NCBI RefSeq assembly: GCF_024266705.1
Contig: NZ_CP100757.1
Span: forward strand, 1,550,001-1,614,000
Direction of reading: 5' to 3'
DNA length: 64,000 nucleotides
Origin: Natrinema gelatinilyticum
GTDB taxonomy: Archaea; Halobacteriota; Halobacteria; Halobacteriales; Natrialbaceae
Below are positions 34,511 through 41,889 of this stretch, piece by piece. The notes beneath the pieces were generated by a model. It searched no databases and was not told where the DNA came from. It saw nothing but the letters and a program-made list of their open reading frames with translations. Position 1 is the first letter of the stretch; each line of letters begins with the position of its first letter. The position numbers and the translations under genes are program-made.

Positions 34511-34540
34511 GGGGCATTCCCCAGCTCTACATAAGAGCGA
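34511..34540 (-). repeat. Right terminal inverted repeat of the IS1595 element
   Basis: Exact reverse complement of 32094-32123 over 30 bp. Confidence 0.88.
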
Positions 34541-34555
34541 GAGGCGCTGGTTAAT

Positions 34556-34798
34556 TCACCGCCTCTCCGCCAATTGTAACACTACTCGAAATCACAGCGT
34601 ATTCCGGAGCATCGAACTCGAGATCCTCGCCATCGTCGATGGTAGTGGTACGAGCTCCGGGTTCGCGACAAAACTCGATCACACCGAGACCTACCTCTCT
34701 CGTGCCGTCGAAACTTCAGCGAGAATGACCTATCTATACAGAACGCAATGGTCGATGGAAATGGGTCGCGCCCTATGACACCCCGGTCGAGTGAGGCC
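34556..34798 (+). pseudogene. Remnant of a winged-helix DNA-binding protein
   Basis: The plus strand encodes LEILAIVDGSGTSSGFATKL and DHTETYLSRAVET, a MarR-like winged helix with recognition helix. A one-base shift then leads to PIYTERNGRWKWVAPYDTPV, the wing, and a stop. The front is missing; the IS1595 element lies immediately to the left. I recall similar small haloarchaeal regulators paired with nucleotidyltransferase or PIN-type genes, but the family name is not certain. Confidence 0.6.
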
Positions 34799-34815
34799 GG
34801 CCCTTGGTGTACTCG

Positions 34816-35100
34816 AATACCTCGATTTAACGTTTGCGGATGGCCTTTTCTGGCGGAATTTTAAGTTCAGCTTCTCGTTCGAATTCACGCGCTTCGAGGA
34901 AAAGCAACGACTTTGTCGTAGTCATCTGGGTCGATGACAAGGTCGATCAAGAACCGCGTCTCGACCTAACTGACCGCGTAGCCTCCAAAGAAGTCGAATC
35001 CGATATATGGCGCCTCCAGTTCTTCGAACACGTGGATGGGTACCTTGCTTCGGTCTCCTTGACTCACGCTCAGGCTAGCTCCATCCGGTAGGCTGCGTCA
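34816..35100 (-). pseudogene. Remnant of an unplaced gene, possibly nucleotidyltransferase-like
   Basis: On the minus strand IHVFEELEAPYIGFDFFGGY continues AVS, a stop, then VETRFLIDLVIDPDDYDKVV and AFLEAREFEREAELKIPPEK before the final stop. The GGYAV ... IDLVIDPDDYDKVVAFLE pattern recalls minimal nucleotidyltransferases of toxin-antitoxin type, but the catalytic GS-x-D pattern is not visible. Upstream on the same strand, SALDMLGRMYDNVDADAAYR may belong to the same gene in another frame. It is clearly broken, and the assignment is weak. Confidence 0.4.
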
Positions 35101-35282
35101 GCGTCGACGTTGTCGTACATGCGGCCAAGCATGTCGAGTGCAGATTCGAAGGTCGTTTAGTACCTGTTTGTGAACGCCACGATCTCCTGAAGCGGGATGA
35201 CGGATCATCTGTCGACCACCTCGGCCTCGATCTGTGACCGTGGCTTCAGGACGACCTAGATGGTGCCAACTGTAGTTAGGAA

Positions 35283-35400
35283 TTAGAAATAGTTGCCCAC
35301 TGATGGAGCCGAGAGTTGATCGAGAACAGTGTCAATCGCTGATATAAGTTCGTCAAATAACACAAAGAATCTATTGCTGAAATCCGCTTGTAGTGCTCTA
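35283..35400 (-). mobile_element. IS630-family transposase C-terminal remnant
   Basis: The minus strand encodes SNRFFVLFDELISAIDTVLD, QLSAPSVGNYF and a stop. This matches the C-terminus of the intact IS630 transposase at 36592-37083 (SNRFFDSLSELTTAIDTALD, QLSIPKVSNYF). Only this tail survives. Confidence 0.75.
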
Positions 35401-35468
35401 TTGAAAACGACAGACGGCAAGGGGATCGGTCCGTAAAGACTTGAGGAACTGAGGTCGAGAAGCCGATT

Positions 35469-36035
35469 ATGGCAGTCGCACTCCTCAACCTCGTTGAGAA
35501 GGTACTTCATGCAGCTAAACAAGCGTTAGGGAATTGAGCGGGGCGGCCCGCCTCCGGCGGGCTTCCCCGCGAGGCTCACATTGTCGCTCACTGTATTCCC
35601 AAAGAAGGCCATACGTTCACCGAACTCGTCGATCGTCTCGGGCTCAATCCGGACGCGTTGCCCGATCCAACGACGTTCTACCACTTACTCGATCGGAATA
35701 CGATGTTCGTCTGGCAGGCGTTGCTGCGCGTCGACGCGCAGCAACACCGCCAGTCCGGACACGCCGCTCTGAACAGTACGTTCTTCGAACGCGAGCAACC
35801 CTCGTAGTACTACCTCCAGCGGCGAGATCGGACAGTCAAGACGATCAAAGCGTCGACCGTAACCAATACAGAGTCGCTTGCAGTGCTAAACGTCCACTGC
35901 TATGTCGAGCAAGAGCACGATACGAAGGCCGGCCCGCGGGTCGTCCGCGTCTCGGCGGACGCCCTGCAGGCAGTCGTCGATAACGGATTTCTGGACTGAC
36001 ACACCGAATACGAGCTGTCTGGGCTGGATCTCGAC
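35469..36035 (+). pseudogene. IS5-family (ISH1-like) transposase remnant with three stop codons
   Basis: One reading frame runs from MAVALLNLVEKVLHAAKQAL through HTFTELVDRLGLNPDALPDP, TTFYHLLDRNTMFVWQALLR, HAALNSTFFEREQP and ESLAVLNVHCYVEQEHDTKA to VVDNGFLD and YELSGLDLDY. Stops interrupt it after ALGN, after EQPS and after GFLD. The pattern (HAA-x-DxTFF, then xVLDVHC) is that of halobacterial ISH1-type transposases; the first catalytic Asp is changed to Asn (ALNSTFF). The 3' end is cut by the IS630 element at 36036. Confidence 0.78.
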
Positions 36036-36082
36036 TATAGTAACCGTTAGAATTTTCTACTCAGGGGTGGTTTCTGAGGGTA

Positions 36083-36607
36083 GTGGATCATCTCGACGAA
36101 ATCTCCGTCAAGGAATTGCAAGATGCTCTTGACAACGTGGAGGGAAAGAAGCCGACACAACGGCTCTTAGCGGCAATAGCGTACAAAAACGGCGTTACAC
36201 AGACTGAACTAGCCGAGTGGTACGACGTTCAGCGACGCACGATCTATAGCTGGCTCAAGCGACTCGACATCGACGAGTCGCTTGAGCAGGCTGTAACTGA
36301 TGCTCAGCGATCTGGGAGAAAGCGAAAGCTCTCAGAAAAACAGCGACAAGAATTCGAAGAAGCTGTCCACGACTCACCCGAAGAAGTTGGGGTTGACGCG
36401 CCGGCGTGGACGCCGGCGCTCGTCCAGCAGTATCTCGACGAGACCTACGATGTCGAGTACTCAATCCCGAGTTGCCGGCGGTTGCTCAAAGAGGCGGGAT
36501 TGTGCTATCAAAAACCACGCCGCACAGCCGCTGAAGCTGAGGCTGACGAACAAGAAACGTTCCACGAAGAACTCAAAAAAAGCGGCGGGAGATGGACGCC
36601 ACAATAG
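36083..36607 (+). CDS. IS630 transposase, upstream frame (DNA-binding part)
   Basis: 174 residues with a GTG start: VEGKKPTQRLLAAIAYKNGV, then the helix-turn-helix TQTELAEWYDVQRRTIYSWL and a second HTH region around LVQQYLDETYDVEYSIPSCR and RLLKEAGLCYQKPRR. At CTCAAAAAAAGCGG (A7 at 36575-36581) a -1 shift would fuse ELKKK with RREMDATIVCIDQTKK of the downstream frame. The family protein is normally continuous at this point, so full transposase is probably made by frameshifting; without it the product ends SGGRWTPQ. Confidence 0.85.
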   Translation: MDHLDEISVKELQDALDNVEGKKPTQRLLAAIAYKNGVTQTELAEWYDVQRRTIYSWLKRLDIDESLEQAVTDAQRSGRKRKLSEKQRQEFEEAVHDSPEEVGVDAPAWTPALVQQYLDETYDVEYSIPSCRRLLKEAGLCYQKPRRTAAEAEADEQETFHEELKKSGGRWTPQ

Positions 36608-37083
36608 TCTGTATCGATCAAACCAAGAAATCCGTGCAAGTTGAGCCGCGTGCCGCGTGGTTTCCGCGCAGCACGCGGCCGGCCGTCGAATTGTCCGGGC
36701 AACGCGACTGGACGTGTCTCTTGGGCGCGATCACCGAGGACGGTGATCGATTTTTCTCTCGATTCGAAGAGTACGTGACCGCTGAACATGCGAAACATTT
36801 CATTCTCGCGTTATGCAAAGAGTTCGAAGATAACTTAGTCGTCGTGTTGGATGGAGCGCCGTATTTCCAGGCATCGGCCGTCACGGACCTGGCGGCCCGT
36901 GACGACCTCGCCTTCGTCACGCTACCAGCGTATTCACCGGAACTCAATCCAGTCGAAGAGTGCTGGAGACAGCTTCAATCAGCTCTTAGCAACCGATTCT
37001 TCGACTCACTTTCTGAGCTAACAACAGCGATCGATACCGCTCTTGATCAACTCTCTATTCCCAAAGTGAGTAACTATTTCTAA
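36592..37083 (+). CDS. IS630 transposase, downstream frame (catalytic DDE part)
   Basis: 163 residues from an ATG that lies just after the slippery run. The catalytic residues are Asp9 in VCIDQTKKS, Asp in VVVLDGAPYFQ and Glu in SPELNPVEECWRQLQSALSN (DDE). It overlaps the upstream frame by 16 bp in the -1 frame. It is most likely translated as a fusion by -1 slippage on the A7 run, with independent initiation as an alternative. Confidence 0.87.
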   Translation: MDATIVCIDQTKKSVQVEPRAAWFPRSTRPAVELSGQRDWTCLLGAITEDGDRFFSRFEEYVTAEHAKHFILALCKEFEDNLVVVLDGAPYFQASAVTDLAARDDLAFVTLPAYSPELNPVEECWRQLQSALSNRFFDSLSELTTAIDTALDQLSIPKVSNYF

Positions 37084-37094
37084 CTCCTACTATA

Positions 37095-37263
37095 GCTCGT
37101 TCATCACCGTAGATCGAATTCCGGTTGAGGTGTGCTGGAGACAACTCCAAGCCACTCTCAGCAACTGGTTCTTTGAGTCACTTACTGAACTTACAACAGC
37201 GGTCAACAACACCCTTGACCAACTTTCAGTCCAAAAACGTGTAATTATTTCTAATTTCTACTA
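37095..37263 (+). mobile_element. Second IS630-family C-terminal remnant
   Basis: After the intact element the plus strand encodes VEVCWRQLQATLSNWFFESL, TELTTAVNNTLDQLSVQK, matching the IS630 C-terminus. The residue pattern differs from the neighbour, so this is an older, distinct copy. It abuts the truncated DMT permease gene at 37264 and probably caused that truncation. Confidence 0.75.
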
Positions 37264-37842
37264 GAGAAGCCCGATGGGCGCGGGCGCCCCCTCGTCGAAA
37301 CCGAAACACGCGAAAAGCGGTTCTAACGCGTTGGCAAATGCTGCGCTCAGATGAATATGCGACCCGATCACTAGCTCGCGCCGCGATAGGTCGTCGAAAT
37401 TCTCGTGACTCGCTTCTCACGCGATAGCTGAGACGCCGACGTTGATGAGGAGTATTCCGATGCCATGACTCAGAGTGAGCGTCTCGTCCAAGAATACCAC
37501 TCCGAAAGTGGTAGCGAACAGCGCGTTCGTAGCCGTGATCGGCTCCGTGCGTCTTGCTCCGATCTTGATGATGTTCGTATACTTAAGCAGACGACTGATC
37601 ACCGTTCCGGAGGTGCCTGTGGCGGTGAAAGATGCCACCGACGTGGATGTGAGCCCGTAATCCGGGAAGTAGAGAATAACGATCGACGGAAACAGAACGA
37701 GTAGATTAACGGATATCACGATGAGCGCAGCGTCGGCTGGATCTCCGTCACGCGTACTGAGTCGGAGAAACAGACTCTGAGTCACGAGCGAGAACGCCGC
37801 ACCGATTGAGAGAACGGCGGCGAGGTGCGTCACTACACTCAT
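37264..37842 (-). pseudogene. Truncated DMT/EamA permease
   Basis: From 37842 the minus strand encodes 141 residues of an EamA-type permease: VTQSLFLRLSTRDGDPADAA, TNIIKIGARRTEPITATNAL and HGIGILLINVGVSAIA. A TGA then stops it. The same frame continues after the stop with LSAAFANALEPLFACFGFDE and GAPAPIGLL, which matches the start of the second half of the intact paralogue at 57506-58411 (AAFFFGLEPIFASIGFETGA). The gene is then cut at 37264 by an IS630 remnant. So there is one in-frame stop and a lost C-terminal half. A half-size dimeric carrier ending at the TGA is possible but less likely. Confidence 0.75.
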
Positions 37843-38025
37843 TATTTTGCACGTATTTCTTTACGCTATCATTCCACTGTTCTGTTCCGGTGGCACAGTC
37901 AAAGTACTGCTCACGTTCTCGCCTAGGTAGACGTACGCGAATCGGAGGCGAACTGGATGAACGTGAAACGGTATCGACCCTGGTTGTTCTCTGATAGAGA
38001 ATATGTGGCCGAGTAGCTCAGAAGA

Positions 38026-38049
38026 AATTACAACTGTACCACTGTAATT
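38026..38049. repeat. Inverted repeat AATTACA-N10-TGTAATT
   Basis: Seven-base arms around a 10-bp spacer. It could be an operator of the minus-strand DMT gene or a short hairpin; nothing further supports either. Confidence 0.35.
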
Positions 38050-38102
38050 GTAGATCCGGCTGTGATAGCTTTCTATACGCGCGTAGTATCAGAAGTGGAT
38101 TT

Positions 38103-38124
38103 ATTACATCAGTCCAGATGTAAT
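38103..38124. repeat. Inverted repeat ATTACATC-N6-GATGTAAT
   Basis: Perfect eight-base arms with a six-base spacer, 135 bp downstream of the second iclR stop codon. Possible operator or terminator hairpin. Confidence 0.4.
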
Positions 38125-38259
38125 CCAGAGGGCGTCTAAAGGGGAACGTTGCGGAAGAACTAGTTCTTGATTTGGTACGGCCGGGTGCACGTGTCATGTT
38201 CGCTTTAAGAGAACAACAGCTGACAAATTTTGCGTGCTAGAGTGTGGACTGAAGATTGA

Positions 38260-39045
38260 TTACACGGGAGATCGTTGCTGTTTGAATGCTACCTGTAACT
38301 GGACATCATTCGCGCTCTCGCGGAGAAGATCTGGAATTTCCTCCCTGTAGAGGTCGCCCCGTAATCTGTGAGCCGGCCCGTAGATGGAAAGCGCACCAAC
38401 CGTTCGACCGGATGTCTCCTCGAGCGGTACGCCGACAGCGCGTAATCCGTTGATGTCCTCTTGATCATTGAATGCGACACCCTGTTTCCGTATTCGTTCC
38501 AGGTCATCTTCCAGCACTTCGCGATCCGTTATCGTGTTTGGAGTGTATCGAGGGAGTCCCCGTCGGTCGAGGATTTCGTCGACGGTCGGTTTTGGGAGGT
38601 TGGCGAGGATAGCTTTTCCGCCCGCTGTCACATGAAGGTCGACTTGATTCCCGACGGTCGTCGGTCGAGTGATGTTCTCGCCTTTCCGTCGGAAAACGAA
38701 TACCCCTTTTCCGTGGTCCTCGGCGATAAGGGACGCGACCTCGCCCGTCTTCTGTGCGAGTTCTTTGACTTTCGGCTTGGCCTCCTGAAACACCGGATTC
38801 CTGTTTCGGACGTATTCGCCGACGTTTAGGAACCGCAATCCGAGTCGATACTCATCACCTTGCTTTACGACGAACTCGTGTTTTTCAAGCGTCACGAGGT
38901 GGGCGTGAACTGAACTCTTCGTGATATCGAGGTGTTCGCTTAGTTCTGCTATTCGAGCCCCGTTGAGTTCTTTCAGAGCTTCCATGATCGCGATCGATCG
39001 TTCTGTCGCCCCGACGGTCTTTTGCTTCGTGTCACCTTCCACCAT
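38260..39045 (-). CDS. IclR family transcription regulator, second copy
   Basis: A 261-residue regulator with an N-terminal winged helix (about residues 10-62; ARIAELSEHLDITKSSVHAH) and an IclR ligand domain with TGEVASLIAEDHGKGVFVFR, HVTAGGKAILANLPKPTVDE and GALSIYGPAHRLRGDLYREE. It shares the architecture of the copy at 20699 but is clearly diverged, so the ligands may differ. It is divergent from the nitroreductase gene across 267 bp and probably controls genes of the right-hand catabolic region. No copy of the TTCCG-N5-CGGAA motif was seen near it. Confidence 0.92.
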   Translation of the reverse strand: MVEGDTKQKTVGATERSIAIMEALKELNGARIAELSEHLDITKSSVHAHLVTLEKHEFVVKQGDEYRLGLRFLNVGEYVRNRNPVFQEAKPKVKELAQKTGEVASLIAEDHGKGVFVFRRKGENITRPTTVGNQVDLHVTAGGKAILANLPKPTVDEILDRRGLPRYTPNTITDREVLEDDLERIRKQGVAFNDQEDINGLRAVGVPLEETSGRTVGALSIYGPAHRLRGDLYREEIPDLLRESANDVQLQVAFKQQRSPV

Positions 39046-39312
39046 GCCCTATGCTACCTCGTTTTCCTATATAAAGTTCACTGATGGAGAAGGCATCCCC
39101 AGGAATAAATTATACCAGTAGCGTAATTTGATTTCTGAACTTATTTCATAGGATAAATTTACCGATGAGCGAAGCGTGTCCGTAGAAGTAAAAAGTTCTC
39201 CACAAGAGAACGTGCCTGGCCCTGTGAAACTCGGGCGTGTGGTTCGGCGCTGTGGTCGTCGTTATCGTATTGCGACAGAACTCCTTTAACCTTCGCCAGT
39301 AATAAGCCATAT

Positions 39313-39831
39313 ATGGCAATCCGAGACGCTGTTGAGACGAACCTGGAAATAAAATCGTATTCGTCGGAGCCGGTCGATGTGGAAATCAGGCGTTCGATCC
39401 TCGACGCTGCGCGGCTTGCGCCGAGCGGTAAAAACCGTCAGCACTGGCGGTTTATCCTCGTTGACGGTGACAATCTCGTCGAACTTGCCGAGCGATCACC
39501 GACCGGCGCTTGGGTAGCGAACGCCGATTTCGCCGTTGCGGTGGTAACTGATCCGTCACTCTCGCATGCTGAACTCGATGCTGGACGAGCGATCACCTAC
39601 ATGCAGTTTGCGGCCTGGGAACACGGGGTCGGCTCAAGAATCTACACGACCGATCAACAGGCGGTCCGAAACCACCTTTCGATCCCTGATGACTACGCGC
39701 TCTCTGCGGTGGTCGGATTCGGCTACCCCGATCGGGAAATCGTCGGTCGAAAGGATCGAAAACCGCTCGACGAGATCGCATACACCGATGCGTTCGGGCA
39801 ACGGCTTTCGTTCGAGGAATCCGCCGAATGA
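39313..39831 (+). CDS. Nitroreductase-family flavoprotein
   Basis: A 172-residue FMN-binding protein. It has LEIKSYSSEPVDVEIRRSIL, the FMN-contact segment ARLAPSGKNRQHWRFILVDG and a C-terminal VVGFGYPDREIVGRKDRKPL. The family reduces nitro compounds, quinones or flavins, or acts on iodotyrosine or enones. It is next to the riboflavin kinase fusion gene on the same strand (86-bp gap), so an FMN-related context is plausible. Confidence 0.87.
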   Translation: MAIRDAVETNLEIKSYSSEPVDVEIRRSILDAARLAPSGKNRQHWRFILVDGDNLVELAERSPTGAWVANADFAVAVVTDPSLSHAELDAGRAITYMQFAAWEHGVGSRIYTTDQQAVRNHLSIPDDYALSAVVGFGYPDREIVGRKDRKPLDEIAYTDAFGQRLSFEESAE

Positions 39832-39916
39832 CTGGCCACACCGTTCGGCGCTCGGCGACGAATAGTCATCGCACGCATACCACGCATAATGAACGCCCGA
39901 CTCAAAACAGTACGCC

Positions 39917-40840
39917 ATGCTCGGCCGAGTCGTAACCGGAAAAGGGAGGGCGTCAGATTTCGTTCCGGCGATCGAGGACGTAATCGCAGGGATAGCGGGA
40001 TTCAAACCATATCCCGGGACGCTGAACCTTCGGGATGTCTCGCTATCGGAGGAACTCCCCGTCAATCACATCGACGATCCCAGCGCGGCCAAGGGGAACT
40101 GTGACGGGGTCCGGATTCGCCGCTGTGCGATCGGTGGCGTCCGCGCAGCGGTCCTCACTCCGCTCGTGGATGATTATCCAGCGGAAAAAACGGAAGTTGT
40201 CGCGCCCGTGCATCTCCGATCCTTCTTCGACCTCCGAGACGGCAATCCGATCGAATTGACGCGACCGTCCGAATTGTGGCGGCCGGTGAGTCCGCCGGTT
40301 GTCCCTCCGGAACTGGAGCAGTTCGATGCAGTCGTATTCGATCTCGACGGGACGCTCGTAGATCTCGCCGTTGACTGGCAACTCGTTCGGAGTGACCTTC
40401 GAGACCTGTTCGTCGAGGACCCGTTCGCTAGCGACGTCGATGTTCCACTCGGAATGTACGCTCGCGAACGAGGTCGATACGACGAGTTCCTCTCACTTCT
40501 CGAATCGCATGAAATAGCCGGTGCGAGGGATGCGACAGCCCGTCCGCTGTTGTCCCTTCTCGACGAACTCGACTGTCCCGTCGGAATCTGTACGAAGAAC
40601 GCAGAACGTGCGGCGACAATCGCGCTTGGTCAGTTCGATACCCTCAAATCGGTCGACGCGATCGTCGCCCGAGAAACAACCATCGAACAGAAGCCGGATC
40701 CAGCACCGTTGTCAGCGTGTCTGGACCGACTCGGGGCCGATGCCGGTCGTGCGGTTTTCGTCGGGGACGAGCGAGACGACTGCGACGCAGCGCGTCGGGC
40801 CGGCACAAACTTCGTCCACCCGGAACAACTGTCTCACTGA
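39917..40840 (+). CDS. CTP-type riboflavin kinase fused to a HAD phosphatase
   Basis: A 307-residue two-domain protein. Residues 1 to about 118 match the archaeal CTP-dependent riboflavin kinase: GRVVTGKGRASDFVPAIEDV, GFKPYPGTLNL at 29-39 and EVVAPVHLRSFFDLRDGNPI at 93-112. Residues about 135-305 are a HAD hydrolase with motif I DLDGT at 142-146, motif II Thr226 in GICTKN, Lys259 in EQKPDP and motif IV GDERDD at 283-288. The first domain would make FMN. The second could hydrolyse FMN or the ribityl-uracil phosphate of riboflavin synthesis. The N-terminal DNA-binding domain seen in many haloarchaeal riboflavin kinases is absent. The domain order is the reverse of the plant FMN hydrolase/riboflavin kinase, and the kinase fold is unrelated. 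Confidence 0.85.
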   Translation: MLGRVVTGKGRASDFVPAIEDVIAGIAGFKPYPGTLNLRDVSLSEELPVNHIDDPSAAKGNCDGVRIRRCAIGGVRAAVLTPLVDDYPAEKTEVVAPVHLRSFFDLRDGNPIELTRPSELWRPVSPPVVPPELEQFDAVVFDLDGTLVDLAVDWQLVRSDLRDLFVEDPFASDVDVPLGMYARERGRYDEFLSLLESHEIAGARDATARPLLSLLDELDCPVGICTKNAERAATIALGQFDTLKSVDAIVARETTIEQKPDPAPLSACLDRLGADAGRAVFVGDERDDCDAARRAGTNFVHPEQLSH

Positions 40841-40843
40841 CCC

Positions 40844-41281
40844 TCAGCGGGTTGGAAGGCTCCACGACTGGTAGACCAGTTCCTCAATGACGTCTTCGGG
40901 AACGGTGAGAGGGACCTCGCCGTGAACGTCGTCCGGGTCTCTCTCGCGATCGGAAATCGTTTCGATCGCCCGCTCGATGCGGTCGAATTCGCTTACGACG
41001 ATATCCGATACCAGGTCGGGGAGGCCTGCTCGGTCCGCGAGTTCGCGGGCGGCGTTTCGGCCGACGTATACGCGATCCGCTTCGATATCGACGAGGATAA
41101 CGGCGTACGGGACATCGTCGAACTGTGCGGTGAGGACGGACTGGGCGATCGAAGCATCCCACGAGACCGCCCCGAGTCCATCCACGCGTCGGAGTGCTTT
41201 CGTCGCCGCAGAACAGTACGGACAGTCAGCATCAAAGATGATCACCGAATCGTATATGTCCGGTCGCTCGTACCGTATCAT
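40844..41281 (-). CDS. DCC-family thiol-disulfide oxidoreductase-like protein
   Basis: A 145-residue protein with the DCC signature in VIIFDADCPYCSAATKALRR (residues 13-32): Asp-x-x-Cys-x-x-Cys in a thioredoxin-like fold, as in YuxK. The redox partner is unknown. It follows the cupin gene by 18 bp on the same strand and probably shares its transcript. Its stop codon is 3 bp from the stop of the convergent riboflavin kinase fusion gene. Confidence 0.85.
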   Translation of the reverse strand: MIRYERPDIYDSVIIFDADCPYCSAATKALRRVDGLGAVSWDASIAQSVLTAQFDDVPYAVILVDIEADRVYVGRNAARELADRAGLPDLVSDIVVSEFDRIERAIETISDRERDPDDVHGEVPLTVPEDVIEELVYQSWSLPTR

Positions 41282-41299
41282 GGTTTCTGACGCAGTCGA

Positions 41300-41701
41300 T
41301 CACTGCTCATCGAGTTCGCCGGGTTCCCGACCCGGATCGTGGACGCCCGGTGCCGCGATCGCGAGCACCACTCCTCGCTCGTCTCCGAGATATCGGTGAC
41401 CGTGACCGATGCCAGGCCCCGCAGCGTAGATCGCTTCGGGTGCGACGGTTACGGTCTCCGGGTCGCCGGGGCCGCCGAGGGTGATCTCGAACTCCCCGTC
41501 GAGAACATAGTATAGCTCTTCTTGCTCGGCGTGAGCGTGAGGCTGGATTTCCTCACCTGGGTCGAAATACCACAACTTCGCTCTAATCTCGTTCGTTCCC
41601 AACTCTCCGTCGAGATTTCGGATATCGTGTTCGGCCGGCATGTCCGTTTCGGACAGGTCCATCACCGGTATATCGGCTATCTGTTTCACTTCGTATTCCA
41701 T
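41300..41701 (-). CDS. Single-domain cupin protein
   Basis: A 133-residue beta-barrel protein. The metal-binding motifs are PHAHAEQEELYYVLDGEFEI (motif 1, with the His-x-His and Glu) and GPGIGHGHRYLG (motif 2). Small cupins of this kind are metal-dependent isomerases, dioxygenases or binding proteins; no specific reaction can be given. Start chosen at ATG 41701, with an alternative five codons upstream. It leads a two-gene unit with the DCC protein and is divergent from moeA. Confidence 0.85.
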   Translation of the reverse strand: MEYEVKQIADIPVMDLSETDMPAEHDIRNLDGELGTNEIRAKLWYFDPGEEIQPHAHAEQEELYYVLDGEFEITLGGPGDPETVTVAPEAIYAAGPGIGHGHRYLGDERGVVLAIAAPGVHDPGREPGELDEQ

Positions 41702-41889
41702 ATGCGGTCGGATCATGGAGGGATGACACAATAAAACTACACCTCGGGACGACCCGCGGCGCGTCGTCGATCGCCACGATCGAATTCGAGTGGACCCTCG
41801 ATTCGTCGCTCCAGTCGTACTGCTGCGTATCGACTGACGGCTCGTCGTTCGCACGACAAAGTTATTGATGGCAACGTGAAATTGGAGGT

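Larger units (their letters stand above)
32094..34540 (-). mobile_element. IS1595-family insertion sequence, split by an IS4-family element
   Basis: The element is bounded by perfect 30-bp inverted repeats at 32094-32123 and 34511-34540, with outer ends TCGCTCTTATG and CATAAGAGCGA. Its transposase gene (minus strand) is interrupted at 32450-33844 by a complete second element. The flanks 32086-32093 and 34541-34548 do not form the 8-bp target duplication expected for the family, and the host gene on the left does not continue on the right. The element has therefore probably taken part in a deletion or inversion after insertion. Confidence 0.88.
36036..37094 (+). mobile_element. IS630-family insertion sequence, apparently intact
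   Basis: About 1.06 kb, bounded by imperfect inverted ends (TATAGTAACCGTTAGAATTT on the left; TATAGTAGGAGTTAGAAATA as the reverse complement of the right) with the TA duplication usual for the family. It contains two overlapping transposase frames. It lands in the IS5 remnant: just to its right, LVHHRRSNS could be the continuation of the IS5 protein before another IS630 tail begins, but that is uncertain. Confidence 0.82.
37843..38259. other. Intergenic region with two inverted repeats
   Basis: No gene is seen. Two short palindromes lie between the second iclR gene and the DMT relic (listed separately). The rest is AT-rich and unremarkable. Confidence 0.55.

Noticed and set aside
38005..38075. 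tRNA-like sequence GGCCGAGTAGCTCA
   Set aside because: The following bases do not form an acceptor stem, anticodon arm or T-arm.
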